DNA of 27,428 nt from assembly GCA_032718475.1 (NCBI GenBank), contig JAUCBJ010000515.1, positions 1 to 27,428 of the forward strand. Reading direction: 5' to 3'. The stretch is from Nemertoderma westbladi (taxonomy: Eukaryota; Xenacoelomorpha; Nemertodermatida; Nemertodermatidae). The translations under genes and the position numbers were made by a program. Shown piece by piece: positions 17,270-26,143 of this stretch; positions within the stretch are counted from its first letter, which is position 1, and each line of letters begins with the position of its first letter. The notes below the pieces were generated by a model that did no database searches, was not told the origin of the DNA, and was given only the letters and a program-made list of their open reading frames with translations.

Positions 17270-18910
17270 CTAGTGGCGTCCCATAGGATCACCTTCATCT
17301 TTATCCCAGAAGGCCCTCGCCCCGCTGGCCGTCACCACTCTCCCGCCAACCCAGTCCGTGTCTGAGTGGCCGATTCTCCCGATGGGCGGCATCTCTCCGA
17401 ACTCGTCGTCATCCTCATCCTCCACTGGGAGTGGCTCCAAACCCGGTATCCCGGTAGATCCACTGTGTCCCTTCCCACCTTGGCTCTCGCCCATGACTTT
17501 CCATCCTTCCAGTTCCCCTGGCCTTCTCTTTGTGAAATCGCCCTCGGCGCCCGCTGGCATGGGTGTTGCCTGCAATCCCGATGTCAACTGTTTCGGCGAT
17601 CCTTCCGTCCACCCCAACTCTCGCCCCAGAGACTTGCCCGAGCTCCCTGATGTCCATTGTAAATCGTCCAAGGCCTGGGCCTCGAACCCGTAGCCCTCTC
17701 CTCTAGCTTCCGCCTCTCTTTCGTCTGCCTCCCTCCTTTCTCGTCTAGCGATTTCTTCCAATCGCTTCTCCTCTTGTCTATCCGCCTCTAGCTTCTCCCA
17801 CCTCTGATGTGGTGTATCCACCTCCCTGACTACTAGATATCGGCAGTTGTAGTATACCGACTCGCCCTTCAGCCCCGGGTGGTCTACCAGACCCTCGAAA
17901 GCCAATTTGAAGGCTCTTCTGTAGTTCAGGGGTGATCCCGATAGCAGAAACGCCGTTGGTTCTCTTTCGATAACCACGGCCATGAATAGGTTTAGTAAAC
18001 CTATCATTATCCAATCCTCCTGCAGGATATATCGCTTCTGATATATTTTTATCGCTCCTCTCTGGAATTGATACACCTCCTGTCTCCCCGGCCTCGCTCC
18101 CCACTTCAGCGAGTTCACCAACTCCGCTCCGTACTCCTCCCTGAATTTACCCCAGTCCATTGGCTTGTGGCAGATGAGCCCCATTAGCTGGCCCATCGCC
18201 ACTGCTCCACAATGTCCTGTGTTCTCTACTAGTCCCAACCCGGCTGGCCCTGTCATAGCCATGTAGACCATTTGCATGTCCAGGAGGTTGGGGGTCTCCG
18301 GACCGATGATCCTCTCCGCATCGTCGCGGATCGCCGATCCTACCTTTATCGTCGACTTCTCTCTTACTATGTTCTGCACCGCCCTTGGCAATCGGTTCAA
18401 CTTCGGCCCGTTCTTCTTCCCATACGTTCCCAGATCGAACAGGAATATGTCCCCATTTGGCGCAGCCAAATGCAGAAGTATGGTTCTGGCCGAAACCGCC
18501 GACCCTCTCCTCGAACCCTTGTCGTCTTTCATGGTCCCTTCGTCGTCTAGGACCATGTATCCTCCCCTGCTGACGGACTCTACGAACCTCTTCCAATCCT
18601 TTCTCGGTGGTTCCCTCGGATACTTTGGTATCCCAAACTTCGCCTCGTCTCCCTTGACCACGTAGTGGAAATGCTCGAGGATCGTGTTGTCTAGACGAGA
18701 AAGGAGGGAGGCAGAGAAAGAATAGGTCCCGAGCAGCCACCTCTCGTGCACCTCCCTGAAATGGTCCTGCAGCGCTCGCGCCTTGTGACCCTTCTCTAAC
18801 CGCTCGTAATATCCCCTCGTCTTCTCCTCCGGATGCCTCTCGGTGAAATCTACTAGTATCTCCTTTCCACCCATTTTCGCCTTTCTCTTTCTAACAAGTT
18901 TCTCCACCAT
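17270..18910 (-). CDS. DEDDy-type 3'-5' exonuclease-fold protein encoded by BEL element
   Basis: A 546-residue intact ORF between integrase and 3' LTR. Residues 115-310 fit the RNase D/WRN/EXD exonuclease fold: motif I MVLDDEGT (D122-x-E124); the following strand pair ILLHLAAPNGDIFLFDLGT (144-162); motif II IKVGSAIRDDAERI with D196/D197; LLDMQMVYMAM (209-219), the counterpart of the usual DTQ segment; W270xxRP274; and motif III YILQEDWIMIGLL with Y294 and E298/D299. A charged coiled-coil-like stretch (375-430) and a disordered acidic tail (VEDEDDDEFGEMP) follow. The N-terminal 100 residues are basic and unassigned. The start context GAAATGG is good. Family members degrade RNA or DNA 3' ends. 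The role here is unknown: it is in the env position, and I know of no BEL/Pao element described with such a gene. Motif III spacing is atypical, so activity is uncertain. Confidence 0.7.
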   Translation of the reverse strand: MVEKLVRKRKAKMGGKEILVDFTERHPEEKTRGYYERLEKGHKARALQDHFREVHERWLLGTYSFSASLLSRLDNTILEHFHYVVKGDEAKFGIPKYPREPPRKDWKRFVESVSRGGYMVLDDEGTMKDDKGSRRGSAVSARTILLHLAAPNGDIFLFDLGTYGKKNGPKLNRLPRAVQNIVREKSTIKVGSAIRDDAERIIGPETPNLLDMQMVYMAMTGPAGLGLVENTGHCGAVAMGQLMGLICHKPMDWGKFREEYGAELVNSLKWGARPGRQEVYQFQRGAIKIYQKRYILQEDWIMIGLLNLFMAVVIEREPTAFLLSGSPLNYRRAFKLAFEGLVDHPGLKGESVYYNCRYLVVREVDTPHQRWEKLEADRQEEKRLEEIARRERREADEREAEARGEGYGFEAQALDDLQWTSGSSGKSLGRELGWTEGSPKQLTSGLQATPMPAGAEGDFTKRRPGELEGWKVMGESQGGKGHSGSTGIPGLEPLPVEDEDDDEFGEMPPIGRIGHSDTDWVGGRVVTASGARAFWDKDEGDPMGRH

Positions 18911-19434
18911 TTCGAACGCTCTCTATCGCTCACCTATAAGGTGGTGCCTTGCCAAGGCTCAATATAAGTGAGTGATGTAGTTAGGATGGTCTGTATGGTC
19001 CGATAATGGCCTATCTCTCTCAGAACGCTAGGTTATCTGTTATATTTTCCCTATTTTACCCCTTAAAGTACTAAATTTCCTAAATTCCCTAAATTTGTCA
19101 GTTACTTTTATTATCTTCTAGAATATTTTATCTACTGTTGCTATAATTTGTTGAATTTTGATTTTTTATATTAATTTTAATTCTACAACTGTGCTATCAA
19201 TACCTATAATGGATTATTTATTTTTATAACCCCTATGGTTTGTATAAAGGATGGACTAGCTACTCCTTACTGTGCTAGTCTGCACCAGGTAACCTCCTGG
19301 CCCTGTATCAAACATTCTGACCTACTCTGCGGGCTGTGCAGTTCAGTAGTATGTCTCGTGCGGCCTACACGATCTGTGCTGCTGTATCCACGTGTCCCCC
19401 TCTCACTTCTCACTACTAACCCTACTAACTCTCT
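18911..19434. other. Spacer upstream of exonuclease ORF
   Basis: No gene. On the element strand an AG|GTGAGC splice-donor-like site lies about 20 bp before the ORF start, and GCCTTGCCAAGGC forms a short stem near 18945. Regulation of the ORF, by a spliced or internal transcript, cannot be decided. Confidence 0.4.
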
Positions 19435-19611
19435 AACTCTACTAACTCTTACCAACACTCTAACTAACTCCTACTAACTCTCTAACTCTACTAACTCTTA
19501 CCAACACTCTAACTAACTCCTACTAACTCTTACTAACTCTTACTAACACTCCTTCTAACTCTTACTAACTCTTACTAACACTCCTACTAACCCTTACTAA
19601 CTCTTACTAAC
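19435..19611 (+). repeat. CTAACT-rich tandem repeats
   Basis: Pyrimidine-rich repeats of the ACTAACTCTTACTAACTCC type, including two copies of a 47-48 bp unit beginning CTCTAACTCTACTAACTC. It merges to the right into the 40-bp array. Confidence 0.8.
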
Positions 19612-19940
19612 GGTACTACATGTACCCTCTTACTACTAACTAACTCCTCTAACGGTACTATGTACCCTCTTACTACCAACTAACTCCACTAACGGTACTA
19701 TGTACCCTCTTACTCTCTAACTAGCTCCTCTAACGGTACTACGTACCCTCTTCCTACTAACTAACTCCACTAACGGTACTATGTACCCTCTTACTACTAA
19801 CTAACTCCACTAACGGTACTATATACCCTCTTACTACTAACTAACTCCTCTAACGGGACTACATACCCTCTTACTACTAACTCCTCTAACTCTTACTAAC
19901 GGTACTACATACCCTCTTACTACTCTTACTAACTCTCTAA
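19612..19940 (+). repeat. 40-bp tandem array with GGTACTATGTACC core, 8 units
   Basis: Units start with GGTAC at 19612, 19654, 19694, 19735, 19775, 19815, 19855 (GGGAC) and 19901. The period is 40-42 bp, except 46 before the last. Each carries GGTAC-TAT-GTACC or a variant, a 5-bp inverted repeat, followed by CTCTTACTACTAACTAACTC. It separates pol from the exonuclease ORF and is not coding on either strand. Confidence 0.88.
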
Positions 19941-20116
19941 CTAACTTCTATCTGCCTACTTACTTACTATGTACTTACTATGTACTATTACTTTCCTTTC
20001 TCTTACTCTCTTTCTATTATTTTATTATTTTTATTATTTTTTTTTTATATTTGTGTAGGAAGGGCATCTCGCCCTCAATCCCACCCCCCTCAGTCCAACA
20101 CTTGGACAACTAAACA
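19941..20116. other. AT-rich end of BEL pol transcript region
   Basis: On the element strand, just past the pol stop, there are several AATAAA-like motifs (complements of TTTATT near 20010-20040) and an A/T run. These could act as an internal polyadenylation site after pol. AGGGC-ATCTC-GCCCT near 20058 is a small stem. Confidence 0.4.
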
Positions 20117-22117
20117 TTATGGTGCCCCTTCTAGCAGGCAACATTTACCTACGGCCCTCCTGTAGGTCTTCCTGTCTTTCGCTCCTATCTTACCCCCTAT
20201 CCGCACTTCCACCGATCGGACTCTTCCGTCCTCGTCGGAGTAAGTGTCTACTACTCTTGCTAGCCTCCATTGATTGTTTATGATTGTGTCATCCGTGACG
20301 ATCACCAAATCACCTTTCTTTAGCTCTCTAGTGGTATTTCTCCACTTGCTCCTCCTATGCAGTGTGGGTAGGTATTCCTCGACCCACCTCCTCCAGTACT
20401 CTGCGCTTATCGCCTTAGCGACTTTCCAACTCTGTCGGGAGTGTATGTCATCTGGGTCTACACCCCGCATGTCGATGGTCGCCAGCCTTTCCATCAGAAA
20501 ATGACTGGGTGTCAACACATCTAGTGATTCTGGGTCATCATTTTCTGGATATAACGGTCTGCTATTGATGATACCCTCGCACTTAGCTAGCACCGTCCTT
20601 AGTATGTCCTCTGTCACCATGTGGGTGTTCATCAACTTCGTCATCAGACGCTTGGAACTACCCACGAGTCTCTCGACGCATCCTAAAGTATGCGGAGCAT
20701 ATGGCGTCCTCCTCTCCCACTTCACCTGTCGTCTCCTCATGGCTGCCCTGACTTCCTCTCCTTCCAGGATGTCCAAGGCCTCCGCCAGCTCGTTCTCCGC
20801 CCCCACAAAGTTGGTTCCATTATCGGAGTAGATCACTGCGATCGTCCCACCTTTGCGGTCTCTGAATCTCTCTAGGGCATTGATGAATGCCGATGCGGTT
20901 GCATCTTGGGCGAGTTCTATTCCTACTGCCCTCATGTTGTTACATACAAAGATGATGCCGTAGCGTTTCTCCGTGTGTCGCATCACCTTGATCTTTATCG
21001 GCCCGAACATATCTACGCCGCAGTGCGTGAATGGCGGGTCATGCTGTCTCACCCTACTGGCCGGTAATGGCGCCATCTCCTGTACGGCCCACTCCTTTCT
21101 CGTCCGTCGGCAGGTCTGGCACTGCCCCACTACCGCCTTCACCTTCTTTCTAGTCTGGTTGGTGCCCCCGTGCAATATCGACTTGTGGGAGTCCCAAATG
21201 ATCTGATGGACCATCGGCGATCTGTTTGGGATGATAATGGGTTTCGGTGGGATGATGAGGCTGTTGTTATTCAGCACTCTGGAGTTCATTACTAGAATCC
21301 CATCACCATTGAGTTGTGGCGACAGCGTGATGAGCTCTCTGTCCCGACAAAGATGTTGTTGTTTGCTGACGTGCTCCACTTCATCGCCGTAGTTCTTTCT
21401 CTGTTCATACCGTATCATGGCCTTGGCCACTCCCTCCAGATCGATGTTTGGTTTCCCCTTGGTGTCCTTGCCAATTCTCTTGAGGGATTCCCCGAAGGCC
21501 CTCCAGTACGCTACCAAATTCTTGGTCTTGTACCAGCTTGAGCTGTAGCTGAGTAGCCTATCCGTCGGGTTGTCGCATGGCTCTTCTAATTTTGGTTGCA
21601 CCTCCCTGATCTCCCTCGCCATCTGACTATATATCTCTTCACCTTCTGAGTCTTCTCCCTCTACCTCTGGTGCTACTTCCTCTGAGCCCGGGTCCACCTT
21701 CTTCATTGGTGGCCAGGCCGTCCTATCGTTCAGGAACTGTGGCCCATGCTGCCACAATACTTCCTTCTTTAAGAAAGTGTGGCCCCTCGATAACAAGTCC
21801 GCTGGGTTCTCGTCCGTTGGGCAGTAGTGCCACCTTTCCAACTCTGTCGTCACCCTTATTTCGTCCACCCTATTTGCGACGAATATAGGGTATCTCGTCT
21901 TCTCATTGTGTAGCCAACCGAGCACTACCATGGAGTCCGTCCAGTAGTGTGTTTCCACTATGTTGGGAATAGTGTCCATCAAGTAGGCTGTGGCCCTTAC
22001 TCCTAATCTTGCAGCTGCAACTCGAGTTTCGGGACCGATGCTGAATCTGGCGGCGTCGACTTTGCTTTCGTCGAAATTGTGATTGAATGCAAGTCTGGGC
22101 TTATGAGCCCCCTCTCG
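20117..22117 (-). pseudogene. pol: BEL pol: RNase H, integrase and DUF5641
   Basis: Open from just after an in-frame TAA (22118-22120) to the pol stop; the first Met in this frame is at 21982. Numbering from that Met, TDSMVVLGWL (15-24) with ENPADLLSRG (58-67) is the RNase H core. The integrase zinc-binding HHCC is H266, H271, C288 and C291. The DDE triad is D324 (CGVDMFGPI), D387 (YSDNGTNF) and E437 (GCVERLVGSSKR). SWKVAKAISAEYWRRWVEEY starts the DUF5641 C-terminal domain (518-615), a BEL/Pao hallmark. Integrase appears intact; the usual W before the catalytic E is V here. The RNase H N-terminal part (FSDASLEAYG) lies upstream of the TAA at about 22118-22175, so the protein cannot be made as one chain. 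Confidence 0.88.
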
Positions 22118-22122
22118 TTATA

Positions 22123-23214
22123 CTAGGTAGAGTGCCGTTCCGTATGCTTCCAATGATGCATCGGAGAACATGTGTCCCATTCGTCCTTTAGCTTATATAC
22201 TTTCTTAAGTATCTGTTTCCCTGTGACTAACAGTGGGGATGCTAGGCCTATGGGATCGTATATCCTTGCTATGTACGATACATAGCCCCTCTTTGTGTGG
22301 ATGTCCGCGCCCTCCTGGCTCAGTTGGTACTTGAACTCGTCTGTCTCCCGGTTCCACACGATCCCCAGTACCTTCTGCTGAGACTCTACTCTCCTGTTCG
22401 CCATGTCCTGTCCCTTGGCTGTTGTGGGGTTATCCATGGTCGACTCTGGCCGCCTGTCCTCTATGGATTTCATAAACTCCTCCAAGCTGGATTGAAACTT
22501 GGTCAGGTTAAACCCGGATCCCTTCAGGATGTCACGAACCTCGCACCCTGTATCCAGTAGTTCTTTAACCGTGTTTCCAGACTCCATTCCGTCGTCTACA
22601 TAGAAGCCGCGTCGAATCATATCGACCGCTTTGGCGCTATACTTCCCTTCTTTCCCCTCTACTGTATTTCTTACAGCCACAGTCGTCGCAAATGAGGACG
22701 ACTTGGCCCCCATGTTCTGCACCACCATCTTGTACATCGGTATTGCCGATGGTTCCTCGTCGCCGTTGTACCATAGGAAGCGCTGGCTGTCACTATCCTC
22801 CTCCGTCACACGGACTTGGTTGAACATGCCTTCAATATCGCAGGTGAAGGCGTGTCTCCCATTTCTAAATCTCAGTAGGACCTCGTTTCCCGAGTTATAG
22901 ATATTGGGTTCCTCCAGCAGATAGTCGTTTAGGCACTTGCTGTTGGTTTTAGCCGATGTGTCAACTACCATCCACAATTTACCTTTCTTTGGATCTAGAG
23001 CCACGTGAAGTGGCAGGTAGTAGGTCCTGTCCGTGTTTGGTTTGTCGACCGGTAACTCCATGGCCCATCCTTTCTCGACATACTTCCTTATCGTCTTGTG
23101 AATGTACTCATCCTTCTCGGGGCTCCGCTTCAGCGTTTGCTTCAGTTTACGAAGCCTCTTGAGTACCATTCCCTTGTTATCCAGCAGCGGTAATTTTGGT
23201 TGTTTCCACACCAT
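22123..23214 (-). pseudogene. pol: BEL pol: reverse transcriptase
   Basis: A 363-codon frame with the BEL/Pao RT: LPLHVALDPKKGKLWMVVDT (67-86), FTCDIEGMFNQVRV with catalytic D126, and FYVDDGMESG with YVDD at 205-208, followed by the connection region (YDPIGLASPLLVTGKQIL). It begins in a different frame from the upstream protease part, overlapping it by 38 bp. It ends abnormally: after KLKDEWDT the frame runs into antisense-like residues, while the RNase H signature FSDAS appears almost at once in another frame. The expected linker of roughly 80-100 residues is missing. The RT core itself shows no internal stop. Confidence 0.88.
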
Positions 23215-23863
23215 CCCTATCGATCATCGACTCTTTCACACTTTGCATCGCTTGTTTATCTTCTACCGAGGTTCCGACCCCGGTCTCTTTTAGTCCCTCA
23301 AAGTCCTGTCTGAGTAGTCTCCTGAGCTGCTCCTCCGCCCCTTCATCTTCCATCTCCCTCATAGTTCCCGCGAACATGCACCCTGATGTCTCCGACATCC
23401 TAAACGGAATCTTGGTTCTAATTGGGCCGCTTAGCGTCCACCCGAATGGTGTTAAAATTGCCATCGGGTCATGCTGTCTGTCTTCGCCGAAGACCGTCTG
23501 CATTCTCTCGTGGGCCGTCGGGCAGTCCATTCCCACTATAATGGATACCTTCCTAACGTCCACCTCTGGTATCGAGAAATCAATGCTGTCCAGGAATCTG
23601 TATTGTTCGACCTCGATGTTGGTTGGTCGCCTGGCGTTGATATTGATCGATTCTATCACCTGGATGGGGTCGATGGTCACCCCATAATCGCATCCCGGTG
23701 CTATCGCTGCTATCCCGCACTGTCCCGTCCTCATCTCCAGGACCTCATCTTTGCTGGAGATGGTTGTTACTGCCATCCTACTTGGCCTCGTCTTTAGTCC
23801 TATCTCTTCGGCCACCCAATTGGTTACTGATCGACCGCCTTCTCCGATCACCCTCACTGGTAC
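23177..23863 (-). pseudogene. pol: BEL pol: retropepsin-like protease region, active site missing
   Basis: This segment starts at the gypsy insertion point and contains the BEL peptidase/DUF1758-like region: VPVRVIGEGGRSV, then TNWVAEEIGLKT, and downstream VSIIVGMDCP followed by the SGPI linker to RT. The aspartic protease motif (DSG/DTG) that should fall between the first two pieces is absent, suggesting a small in-frame deletion. Without the gypsy insert (and one copy of its GTAC duplication) this frame continues into 27226-27428. The frame ends at 23177, where RT resumes in another frame. Confidence 0.75.
23860..23863 (+). repeat. GTAC target-site duplication, left
   Basis: GTAC abuts the left gypsy LTR. 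The same four bases follow the right LTR at 27226-27229. The original target reads GGTACC, itself a palindrome. Confidence 0.8.
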
Positions 23864-24048
23864 TGTAGTGGTCAACGAAAGAATAATATAATAAAACGAA
23901 ATATAATATTATTGCCTGAATAATAATGACATACTGACTAACATGATATATGGAAAGATAAGCAGTAGGACAGAGATGAAAGGCAGTGTAGTATGAATGT
24001 TCAATCAATGAATAGTTTTGAATATCCCGCCAAAGTCTCTACCCTACA
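23864..24048 (-). repeat. Gypsy 3' LTR (185 bp)
   Basis: TGTAG...CTACA termini on both strands. Matches 27041-27225 at every position by eye. AT-rich, unlike the interior. Confidence 0.93.
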
Positions 24049-24061
24049 TAACCCCCCCTCC
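24049..24061 (-). other. Gypsy polypurine tract
   Basis: The element strand reads GGAGGGGGGGTTA directly before the 3' LTR, in the expected plus-strand priming position. Confidence 0.7.
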
Positions 24062-24076
24062 AGCGTGCAAACGCGA

Positions 24077-25858
24077 TCAGCCCGGAGAGAAGGTGGTCGG
24101 TGGGCGGAGGCGGCGGCCGAACCGGGAGAAATTGGCCAAGTCCGGGATCAGCGGCGGCGTGGACGATGACGCGATGGGCTGTGGCGCAGGTGGCAAAGAA
24201 GCGGCGTGGGCGTACGTGATGGGGGGAGGTAGACCTGATGCAGCCATTGGTATGTGGGCGATCTTGAGCCGGTCGATGGAGACGGAGTTCTCGCGGCCGT
24301 CGAGGTCCACCACAAAGTGCTTCGCGTGGCGGGAGACAACCGGGTACGGGCCAACATACGGGCGGTCGAGGGGGCCGCAGCGGGTGCCGCGGCGCACGAA
24401 AACGTGAGAGGCCGTAGTCAACTGCGGCGGCAGAGAGGTGGATGTCGGTGAGCCATGATACGCCGGCGGCGGGGCGGACGAGCGGAGGCGGTCGCGGAGG
24501 TCGGCAACGAAAGACGACGATGGGGGTGAAACGGCGGATGTGGCGGGCGCGACGAACTCGCCGGGAACGTGCAGCTTGGTGCCGTAAACTATGTCCGCCG
24601 GAGAGCACTCTGGGTCTTCCTTCCACGAAGTGCGGATGCCCAGCAGCACCAGGGGAAGCTCGTCCATCCACCCGGGTCCGGTGAGTTGGGCCTTCAGTGC
24701 GGCCTTGAGCTGGCGGTGCAGTCGCTCGACCATCCCATTCGCCTGCGGGTGGTAGGCCGTGGTCGTGTTCGCGGAGATGCCCAGCAGCTTGTTCAACTCC
24801 GTCCAGAGGTGTGAAGTGAACTGGGGGCCGCGATCCGAGGTGATGGCTGCGGGCACCCCGAAACGGCTGATCCAGCCTCGTAGGAGTGCACGTGCGCACG
24901 TGGCGGTTGTGGCGTCGGCGAGTGGGAGCGCCTCTGGCCAGCGGCTGAACCGGTCGATGACGGTGAATAGGTATGTGTTCCCTTCGGACGTTGGGAGGGG
25001 GCCGACCAAGTCGACGTGGAGGTTCTCAAAGCGGTTGTCGGGGGCGGCATGGCTGACGAGGGGAGCCCGAACGTGACGGGCGACCTTGGACGACTGGCAA
25101 GCAAGACATTCGTCGCAGCGACGTTTGACGTCTCGCTTCAAGTTGTGCCAAACGAACTTGGAGGAGATCGCCCGGATGGTGGGGCGGGGTCCCGGGTGTG
25201 ACAGTCCGTGGATGGTTTCGAAGATGCGGCCCTGCCATTCGATGGGCACTACGGGTCGCTCCTTGCCGGTGGAGATGTCGCAGAGCACAGTGGTGTCGCC
25301 AAACGGGATGTCGGCGAAGCGGAGGCCGGTGACGGCGGTGCGGTAGGCGACGATCTCGGCGGACGTCCGTTGCGCTGCGGCGAGCGCGGCGAAGTCCACG
25401 TCGGGAGAGAGAAGGGCGGCGATGGAGCGCGGCGTGTCGATGGAGCATGGTGGGTCTCCCGAGCGGGAGAGAGCGTCTGCGACCATGTTGTCTTTGCCGG
25501 AGACGTGCCGCAGGTCCGTCGTAAATTCTGAGATGAACGAGAGGTGTCGCGTCTGCCGGGGCGACCGCTCGGCCGCACTGCTAAGGGCGAACGTGAGCGG
25601 CTTGTGGTCCGTATATATTGTGAAGCTGCGGCCCTCGACGAGGTGGCGGAAATGGCGGACGGCGCCGTACATAGCCAGCAGCTCGAGGTCGAAGGCGCTG
25701 TACTTCTTCTCCGCCGAGGACAGCTTGCGGGAGAAGAAGGCGAGAGGTTCCCATGCGGCCGATGTGGCAGTACGTTGTCCCACGACGGCTCCGATGGCGG
25801 TGGTCGAGGCGTCGCACGTGAGTGAGAACTGGGCCGTCCGGGACGGGTGGACGAGCAT
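24077..25858 (-). CDS. pol: Gypsy pol remainder: RNase H and integrase
   Basis: A 593-codon open frame from the first Met; the same frame extends upstream through FTWSSDCSSAFAAAKAAL, the RT thumb/RNase H junction. RNase H residues are D16 (TCDAST), E59 (DLELLAMY), D84 (YTDHKPL) and D128 (NMVADALSRSG). Integrase has HHCC at H217, H221, C251 and C254, and the DDE triad D283 (HVDLVGPLP), D342 (SDRGPQFTS) and E378 (NGMVERLHRQLK). A chromodomain is not evident in the proline-rich C-terminal part. All catalytic residues are present, so these domains look recently functional, but RT is absent and the frame does not join the protease frame, so translation as a polyprotein is unlikely. Confidence 0.9.
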   Translation of the reverse strand: MLVHPSRTAQFSLTCDASTTAIGAVVGQRTATSAAWEPLAFFSRKLSSAEKKYSAFDLELLAMYGAVRHFRHLVEGRSFTIYTDHKPLTFALSSAAERSPRQTRHLSFISEFTTDLRHVSGKDNMVADALSRSGDPPCSIDTPRSIAALLSPDVDFAALAAAQRTSAEIVAYRTAVTGLRFADIPFGDTTVLCDISTGKERPVVPIEWQGRIFETIHGLSHPGPRPTIRAISSKFVWHNLKRDVKRRCDECLACQSSKVARHVRAPLVSHAAPDNRFENLHVDLVGPLPTSEGNTYLFTVIDRFSRWPEALPLADATTATCARALLRGWISRFGVPAAITSDRGPQFTSHLWTELNKLLGISANTTTAYHPQANGMVERLHRQLKAALKAQLTGPGWMDELPLVLLGIRTSWKEDPECSPADIVYGTKLHVPGEFVAPATSAVSPPSSSFVADLRDRLRSSAPPPAYHGSPTSTSLPPQLTTASHVFVRRGTRCGPLDRPYVGPYPVVSRHAKHFVVDLDGRENSVSIDRLKIAHIPMAASGLPPPITYAHAASLPPAPQPIASSSTPPLIPDLANFSRFGRRLRPPTTFSPG

Positions 25859-25930
25859 GGTGGCGTTGGCCAGGGCCGCCTTGGCCGCAGCGAAGGCGGA
25901 GGAGCAGTCGGATGACCAGGTAAAGACCGA

Positions 25931-25957
25931 CCCGGCGGCGCCGGAGGCGCCGCCGGG
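25931..25957. repeat. Perfect 12-bp-arm GC palindrome at the RT deletion
   Basis: CCCGGCGGCGCC and its complement flank a 3-nt loop (GGA). It lies at the point where protease sequence ends and RNase H-linked sequence begins, next to a 15-bp direct repeat. Confidence 0.9.
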
Positions 25958-25987
25958 AGGCCGTTGGCCGTCGGAGGCCGTTGGCCG
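25956..25987 (+). repeat. 15-bp direct repeat at the RT deletion junction
   Basis: GGAGGCCGTTGGCCG occurs at 25956-25970 and 25973-25987, separated by TC. Such short repeats are usual footprints of slippage or template switching. Confidence 0.88.
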
Positions 25988-26138
25988 CGATGAGGGGGGC
26001 GGTGGCCGGTCGCTTGCGGGCGGCGGCGTCGGCCGGGAGAACCGACACCTCCGCTCCGCAGTCCACGAGGTAGACTATGCCTTGGTCGTCTCGCACCATG
26101 ACAGTCTTCTTGGCTTGCCCCCGGGGAACGCCGACCGC
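25977..26138 (-). pseudogene. pro: Gypsy protease remnant
   Basis: In a frame shifted by -1 from gag, the - strand encodes AQAVGVPRGQ, then GIVYLVDCGAEVSVLPA and finally PLIAANG. This is the retropepsin core, where DCG replaces the usual DTG/DSG. Typical domains continue to a second conserved segment; here the match stops at AANG, where the deletion begins. The -1 offset relative to gag is the common gag-pol frameshift arrangement. The D-C-G triplet may be inactivating. Confidence 0.65.
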
Positions 26139-26143
26139 CTGGG

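Noticed and set aside
18147-18740. 197-codon minus-strand frame inside the exonuclease ORF
   Set aside because: It overlaps the ORF with clear exonuclease motifs in another frame and has an arginine/glycine-rich shadow composition.
19230-19480. Short frames on both strands before the CTAACT repeats
   Set aside because: They run into repeat DNA, oppose each other and show no recognisable protein pattern.
23778-24008. Minus-strand frame reading from the gypsy LTR into BEL protease
   Set aside because: It is a chance fusion of LTR sequence with adjoining pol DNA; the same LTR translation occurs at the other LTR joined to different sequence.
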